Below, one piece after another: positions 59,992 through 64,000 of a stretch of DNA of 64,000 bases. The DNA comes from Alteriqipengyuania flavescens (GTDB lineage: Bacteria; Pseudomonadota; Alphaproteobacteria; Sphingomonadales; Sphingomonadaceae). A program made the translations under genes and the position numbers. The notes below the pieces were generated by a model. It had not been told where the DNA came from. It searched no databases and saw nothing but the letters and a program-made list of their open reading frames with translations. The stretch's first letter is position 1; every line of letters starts with the position of its first letter. The stretch spans positions 930,001-994,000 of the forward strand of contig NZ_CP129107.1 in assembly GCF_030406725.1 (NCBI RefSeq), given 5' to 3'.

Positions 59992-60792
59992 ATGACCCAA
60001 AGCCCCAATTCCGACAAGCAAGCCACCGATAGCTGGACCGTAGCCGGACGGACCTTCACCTCGCGCCTGATCGTAGGCACGGGGAAGTACAAGGATTTCC
60101 GCCAGAACGCCGACGCGCTGGCCGCCAGCGGGGCGGAAATTGTCACCGTGGCGGTGCGCCGGGTCAACGTTTCGGACCCCAAGGCGCCGATGCTGACCGA
60201 CTTCATCGATCCCAAGCAGGTCACCTACCTGCCGAACACCGCGGGCTGCTTTACGGCGGACGAGGCGATCCGCACGCTGCGCCTGGCGCGCGAGGCGGGC
60301 GGCTGGGATCTCGTGAAGCTGGAAGTGCTCGGCGAAGCGCGCACGCTCTATCCCGACATGCGCGAGACGCTGAAAGCGACCGAGGTGCTGGCGAAAGAGG
60401 GTTTCCAACCGATGGTCTACTGCGCCGACGATCCGATCGCGGCGAAGCAGCTGGAAGATGCCGGCGCGGTCGCGATCATGCCGCTCGGCGCACCCATCGG
60501 TAGCGGCCTCGGCATCCAGAATCGCGTCACGATCCGCCTCATCGTGGAAGGCGCGAGCGTGCCGGTGCTGGTCGACGCAGGGGTCGGCACGGCGAGCGAT
60601 GCGGCCGTGGCGATGGAATTGGGTTGCGACGGCGTCCTGATGAACACGGCCATCGCCGAAGCGAAGGACCCGGTGCGCATGGCCCGCGCGATGAAGCTGG
60701 CGGTGGAAGCCGGGCGGGAGGCCTATCTTGCGGGCCGTATGGCCACGCGGAAATACGCCGATCCCAGCAGCCCGCTCGCCGGCCTCATCTGA
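59992..60792 (+). CDS. thiG: Thiazole synthase ThiG
   Basis: 266 aa TIM-barrel enzyme that forms the thiazole phosphate of thiamin. The Schiff-base lysine is in DLVKLEVLG; phosphate-binding loops are [13 protein letters not shown] and [15 protein letters not shown]. The ATG at 59992 gives [11 protein letters not shown]. It is co-oriented with thiS; thiO and thiE are not in the window, and no TPP riboswitch was recognised upstream. Confidence 0.95.
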   Translation: MTQSPNSDKQATDSWTVAGRTFTSRLIVGTGKYKDFRQNADALAASGAEIVTVAVRRVNVSDPKAPMLTDFIDPKQVTYLPNTAGCFTADEAIRTLRLAREAGGWDLVKLEVLGEARTLYPDMRETLKATEVLAKEGFQPMVYCADDPIAAKQLEDAGAVAIMPLGAPIGSGLGIQNRVTIRLIVEGASVPVLVDAGVGTASDAAVAMELGCDGVLMNTAIAEAKDPVRMARAMKLAVEAGREAYLAGRMATRKYADPSSPLAGLI

Positions 60793-60931
60793 GCGCAACA
60801 GGCTTTCCATCCGTCGCAAGCAGGCGGAACATCGCCCCGTTTCAAACCGTTAACTATTCGAGCCGCCCCCCGGCGACTTGCACCGGACCGCCCCCCAGGC
60901 CCGCTGCACCCTCGAAGAACGGAGACATATC

Positions 60932-61102
60932 ATGGGCGAACTGACCGAGAAGATCAAAGGCAACACCAACGAAGCCATCGGCAACGTGAAGCAGGAATCG
61001 GGCAATCCCGAAACCCGCGCCGAAGGCCGCGCTCAGGAACGCAAGGGCGAAGCCCAGCAGGTGAAGGGCGAAGTCGAAGGCGCGCTCGGCAACGACATCT
61101 GA
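60932..61102 (+). CDS. CsbD family stress protein
   Basis: 56 aa. MGELTEKIKGNTNEAIGNVK and RAEGRAQERKGEAQQVKGEV show the repeated lysine/glycine/glutamate pattern of CsbD/YjbJ proteins, which are abundant in stressed or stationary cells. GGAGA precedes the ATG at 60932. It is followed by a hairpin terminator. Its function is unknown. Confidence 0.88.
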   Translation: MGELTEKIKGNTNEAIGNVKQESGNPETRAEGRAQERKGEAQQVKGEVEGALGNDI

Positions 61103-61126
61103 TCGAAAGCCATAGCTGACACGAAT

Positions 61127-61155
61127 GGGGCCGCGGGGATTACCGCGGCCCTTTC
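61127..61155 (+). terminator. Intrinsic terminator after the CsbD gene
   Basis: GGGCCGCGG (61128-61136) and CCGCGGCCC (61143-61151) form a perfect 9-bp stem with a 6-base loop, followed by only TTT. Confidence 0.7.
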
Positions 61156-61238
61156 CGTATGCCCCCCGACGCGCGTTTACGCTTCGCTAACCATATTGCG
61201 CGACAGTCTCCCTTGGAATTTCAGGGGGGAATGCGACG

Positions 61239-61760
61239 ATGGGCGTTATGGCAAACGGATCGCTGGCAATCGCGGAGTGGCGGGAGTTCGCCAGCTTCAG
61301 CGGGGCCGAGCAGGCCTATATCGAACGCGCGCTCGACATCGGCCTCGCCCGGCGCGATGCCTTCCGCGACCCGATGGGCAAGGATGCGACTGCAACGCGT
61401 CGCCACTACATCGCCTACCAGCAGCTGAAGGCGCTGCGCGGCACGATCCCGGCGGCCTATTCGCTCGACGAGCTCGATTGCTTCATGGCGGAGCTGATCG
61501 GCCTTGCCCGGTTCGACCTGTCGTGCGGCGCGATCCAGAGCTTTTCGGCCTTTCGCTTCCTGTACGAACGCCTGCTGGGTGCTGCCGTGCGCCCGTGGCT
61601 GCCGGCCGCCTTCTGCGCGGCCGCCGCCCTGCCGCAGATTGACCCGCCGCGCCGCAAGGACCTGCTGCAATCGCTCAGCGAAGCCGCCGCCACCGCGCCC
61701 GGCTGGAGCGAGACCGAGCCGCAGTTCTTCCCGGAACAGGTCGAGCTGGACGCGGCCTGA
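61239..61760 (+). CDS. Hypothetical protein
   Basis: 173 aa soluble, mostly helical-looking protein (EWREFASFSGAEQAYIERAL, AYSLDELDCFMAELIGLARF). No family is recognised and no membrane segment or metal motif is evident. A GGGGGG tract nine bases upstream supports ATG 61239; ATG 61248 is an alternative. CTAACCAT, a CtrA-half-site-like sequence, lies at 61187-61194. Codon use looks like its neighbours. Confidence 0.65.
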   Translation: MGVMANGSLAIAEWREFASFSGAEQAYIERALDIGLARRDAFRDPMGKDATATRRHYIAYQQLKALRGTIPAAYSLDELDCFMAELIGLARFDLSCGAIQSFSAFRFLYERLLGAAVRPWLPAAFCAAAALPQIDPPRRKDLLQSLSEAAATAPGWSETEPQFFPEQVELDAA

Positions 61761-61766
61761 GCCGGG

Positions 61767-62168
61767 CTACTCCCCGTTCAGCTCTTCGAAAATCAGGTAG
61801 GTGACCGTAGTGTCGCCGACATTGACCACTTCGTGCCAGGCGACACCCTCGCTCGAATAGCTGGAGCCGGTCTCGATGGTCGCCGTGCGCTCTCCGTCCG
61901 CGGACACGAGTTTCATCGTCCCCCCGCTGAGGGCGTAGCCGAAATGGGCGGGGTGGAAATGCCGCTCGTGCCCGACACCCGGCGGAAAGGTGCAGCGCAA
62001 GACCCGGCGGTCGGAAGTCTGGTAAAGGCCCTCGCACACGCTCTCGCCAGCCCACCCGGCCTCTAGTGCGCCGGGCAGGGAATCGCTTCCTGGAGCGGTC
62101 GCGGTCGCACAGCCGCCCAGGAGCGCCAACGCAGTGCAGGCGACGATTTTCGGTAGTGATTGTCGCAA
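61767..62168 (-). CDS. Small cupin-domain lipoprotein
   Basis: 133 aa. The N-terminus KIVACTALALLGGCATATAP is a lipoprotein signal with lipobox LGGC. The mature part holds a single cupin barrel: GHERHFHPAHFGYALSGGTM carries the His cluster, and VAWHEVVNVGDTTVTYLIFE closes the fold. The TTG start at 62168 lies one base after the fadD stop, with GGAG six bases upstream, so it is translationally coupled to the acyl-CoA ligase. No known substrate. Confidence 0.75.
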   Translation of the reverse strand: MRQSLPKIVACTALALLGGCATATAPGSDSLPGALEAGWAGESVCEGLYQTSDRRVLRCTFPPGVGHERHFHPAHFGYALSGGTMKLVSADGERTATIETGSSYSSEGVAWHEVVNVGDTTVTYLIFEELNGE

Positions 62169-62169
62169 G

Positions 62170-63981
62170 CTAACTCCGGTACAACCCGTCCAGCCGTTCT
62201 TGGTAGCGGTCGCGGATCTTGTGGCGGCGGATTTTCATTGAGGGGGTCATTTCCTCGTTCTCGATGGCGAAGGGCTCGTCCGCAAAGGCGAACTGGCGGA
62301 CCTTCTCGATCACCGACAGTTCCTTGTTCACCCGGTCGACGGCGGCGCGCACGGCGGTCTTGAAGGCGGGCAGCTGCTGCAGCGCTTCCATGTCGAACTT
62401 CTCGCCATTGGCGCGCGCCCATTCCACCGCCCATTCGGCATCGGGCACGATCAGCCCGACGATGTAGGGCCGCTTGTCGCCCGCCACCATCGCCTGCGCG
62501 ATCTCCGGCTGCAGGGTCAGCATGCCTTCGACCTTTTGCGGGGCGACATTGTCACCCTTGTCGTTGACGATCATGTCCTTCTTGCGGTCGGTGATGACGA
62601 TGCGGTTCTTGTCGTCCAAATGGCCGATATCGCCGGTGTGAAGCCAACCGTCCTGCAGCGTGCGCGCGGTTTCCGCCGGGTTCTGCCAATAGCCCTGCAT
62701 CACCAGTTCCCCGCGCACGAGGATCTCGCCGTCGTCGGCGATCTTCACCTCGACCCCGCGCATCGGCGGGCCGACCGTGTCCATCTTGAGCCCGGCAGCG
62801 GGCCGGTTGCAGCTGATTACCGGCGCGGCTTCGGTCTGGCCGTAGCCCTGCAGCATGGTGAGGCCCATCGCCTGGAAGAAATTGCCGACTTCGGGATTGA
62901 GCGGCGCGCCGCCCGAAACCATCGCCTTCATCCGCCCGCCGAACTTGTCGCGGATCTTCGGACGCAGCGTCTTTTCGAGGATGAAGTCCATCGGCCTGTC
63001 ACGCAGCCGCGTCTTGCCGTCGCGGGAATGCTCCACGATGCCGAGCGCGCGATCCATCATGTAATTGGCCGCCTTGCCCTGCTTCTCGACCTGCTTGATG
63101 ATGCGCGTGCGCAGCACTTCGAACAGGCGCGGGACCACGACCATGATCGTCGGGCGCGTTTCCTCGATATTGCTGGCGAGCTTCTCCAGCCCTTCGGCAT
63201 AGTAGATTTCCGCGCCGACCGCGATCGGCAGGAATTGCCCGCCGGTGTGCTCGTAGGCGTGGGAGAGGGGCAGGAAGGACAGGAAACGCTCTTCATCGAT
63301 GCCGAAGTCTTCCTGCAGGATGTCGGCCGCGCCGGTCGCGTTGGTCAGGATGGCGCCGTGGTGCTGCAACACGCCGCGCGGGGCGCCGCCGGTGCCGCTG
63401 GTGTAGATGATGCAGGCGGTGTCGGCCCGGCCGATGCCCTTCATCCGCTCGTCCACCGCCTTGCGGTTGGCGGCCGCGTCGCCGCTGACCATCTGGCTCC
63501 ATGCGTGGCAGGTGAAGCCCATCGACTGGCTGCGCTTCACGCCGTCGATCGGGATGATGTGTTCCGCCGCGCCGGAACGCATCATGGCGGGGATCAACGG
63601 CTGGGCGAGCTTGTCGGAACTCACGATGACGGCCCGCGCGCCCGAATTGTCGAGGATGTGCTGGTGGTCGCGTTCCGTATTGGTGACGTAGGCGGGCACG
63701 GTGATGCAGCCGGCGGCCATGATGCCGAGGTCGGCGATGCACCATTCAGGGCGGTTCTCGCTCACGATCATGACCCGATCGCCAGCCTCCAGCCCCAGGC
63801 TGCGCAGGTTTTCGGCCAGGTTGCAGACCTGGTCCGCCACTTCGCGCCAGCTCATCGTCTGCCAGCCGCCCTCGCGCTTCGCGCCGAGGAACGGGGCGTC
63901 GCCCTTGGCGTCGGCGCGCTGGAAGAACAGTTCGACCAGGCTGCTGACCCGGTCCATGGCTTCGATGTCGATGACGGCCAA
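62170..63981 (-). CDS. Long-chain acyl-CoA synthetase (AMP-dependent ligase)
   Basis: 603 aa adenylate-forming enzyme activating fatty acids with ATP and CoA. Motifs in order: IIYTSGTGGAPRGVLQHHGA (P-loop), GYGQTEAAPVISCN (A5), DGWLHTGDIGHLDD (A7), RIVITDRKKDMIV (A8) and the C-terminal EEMTPSMKIRRHKIRDRY with the late catalytic Lys. The TTG start at 63981 is favoured because AGAGG lies seven bases upstream, whereas the internal ATG at 63957 has no ribosome-binding site. Confidence 0.92.
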   Translation of the reverse strand: MAVIDIEAMDRVSSLVELFFQRADAKGDAPFLGAKREGGWQTMSWREVADQVCNLAENLRSLGLEAGDRVMIVSENRPEWCIADLGIMAAGCITVPAYVTNTERDHQHILDNSGARAVIVSSDKLAQPLIPAMMRSGAAEHIIPIDGVKRSQSMGFTCHAWSQMVSGDAAANRKAVDERMKGIGRADTACIIYTSGTGGAPRGVLQHHGAILTNATGAADILQEDFGIDEERFLSFLPLSHAYEHTGGQFLPIAVGAEIYYAEGLEKLASNIEETRPTIMVVVPRLFEVLRTRIIKQVEKQGKAANYMMDRALGIVEHSRDGKTRLRDRPMDFILEKTLRPKIRDKFGGRMKAMVSGGAPLNPEVGNFFQAMGLTMLQGYGQTEAAPVISCNRPAAGLKMDTVGPPMRGVEVKIADDGEILVRGELVMQGYWQNPAETARTLQDGWLHTGDIGHLDDKNRIVITDRKKDMIVNDKGDNVAPQKVEGMLTLQPEIAQAMVAGDKRPYIVGLIVPDAEWAVEWARANGEKFDMEALQQLPAFKTAVRAAVDRVNKELSVIEKVRQFAFADEPFAIENEEMTPSMKIRRHKIRDRYQERLDGLYRS

Positions 63982-64000
63982 AGCGGCACCTCTCGTTCTG

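Noticed and set aside
1-64000. rRNA, tRNA, insertion sequences, integrases or prophage genes
   Set aside because: No transposase, integrase or phage protein was seen among the supported reading frames, and none of the spacers folds into an obvious tRNA or resembles rRNA.

Overview
The window is one continuous stretch of GC-rich, gene-dense bacterial chromosome. Gene content and order point to an alphaproteobacterium, most likely Sphingomonadales (Erythrobacteraceae/Sphingomonadaceae type). The main indicators are the helicase - S4 protein - fdxA - carD string, the mnmE-mnmG-rsmG-parA-parB block, hemE facing the PPDK-regulator gene, a PopZ (DUF2497) gene beside tolC, and several families common in sphingomonads (DUF1491, DUF6489, UrcA, SleB-type hydrolase). 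I see no rRNA, tRNA, CRISPR array, prophage or insertion sequence. Most genes are packed in operons with ATGA/TGATG overlaps.

Left part (1-23.5 kb): the end of clpA and its terminator; an M1 aminopeptidase; a DNA repair pair (ligase-associated exonuclease and ATP-dependent ligase) separated by an inverted REP-like pair; a minus-strand operon (M23 endopeptidase, hemB, GNAT, membrane spermidine-synthase-like protein, gamma carbonic anhydrase); then the plus-strand helicase/S4/fdxA set, a YihY protein and carD; a frameshifted head-GIN-domain gene; Sua5/TsaC facing an acyl-CoA dehydrogenase; a PQQ-dehydrogenase-like protein facing a free-methionine-sulfoxide reductase; and a glycine-zipper protein.

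Centre (23.5-42 kb): the chromosome segregation and replication-origin neighbourhood. parB, parA, rsmG, mnmG and mnmE are on the minus strand and carry four 16-bp parS palindromes between 25.3 and 27.8 kb. Further right, hemE-hemJ-rho and two small P-loop ATPase genes run leftward, while ppsR-maf-aroE-coaE-dnaQ-hpf-ptsN run rightward. The only spacer above 300 bp (35703-36037) sits between these divergent operons, in the position known for oriC in Caulobacter (between hemE and the ppsR orthologue), about 8-10 kb from parS. I propose it as oriC. It has an AT-rich patch and several weak DnaA-box-like 9-mers but no perfect box.

Right part (42-64 kb): a SleB-like hydrolase, xthA, erpA, a CBS protein, an S9 peptidase, popZ, tolC and a short PCMT-like gene; class I fumarase; a LytS/LytTR two-component pair; a lipid-kinase-like/phosphoesterase pair; rplM-rpsI; cutA-ctaA; a MerC-domain gene, thiS and thiG; a CsbD protein; and a long-chain acyl-CoA ligase with a small cupin lipoprotein gene at its end. 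PopZ, ParB and parS are expected to work together to anchor the origin at the pole. The haem genes hemB, hemJ, hemE and ctaA are spread over the window. Several genes seem to use TTG starts backed by a Shine-Dalgarno sequence or stop-codon coupling.
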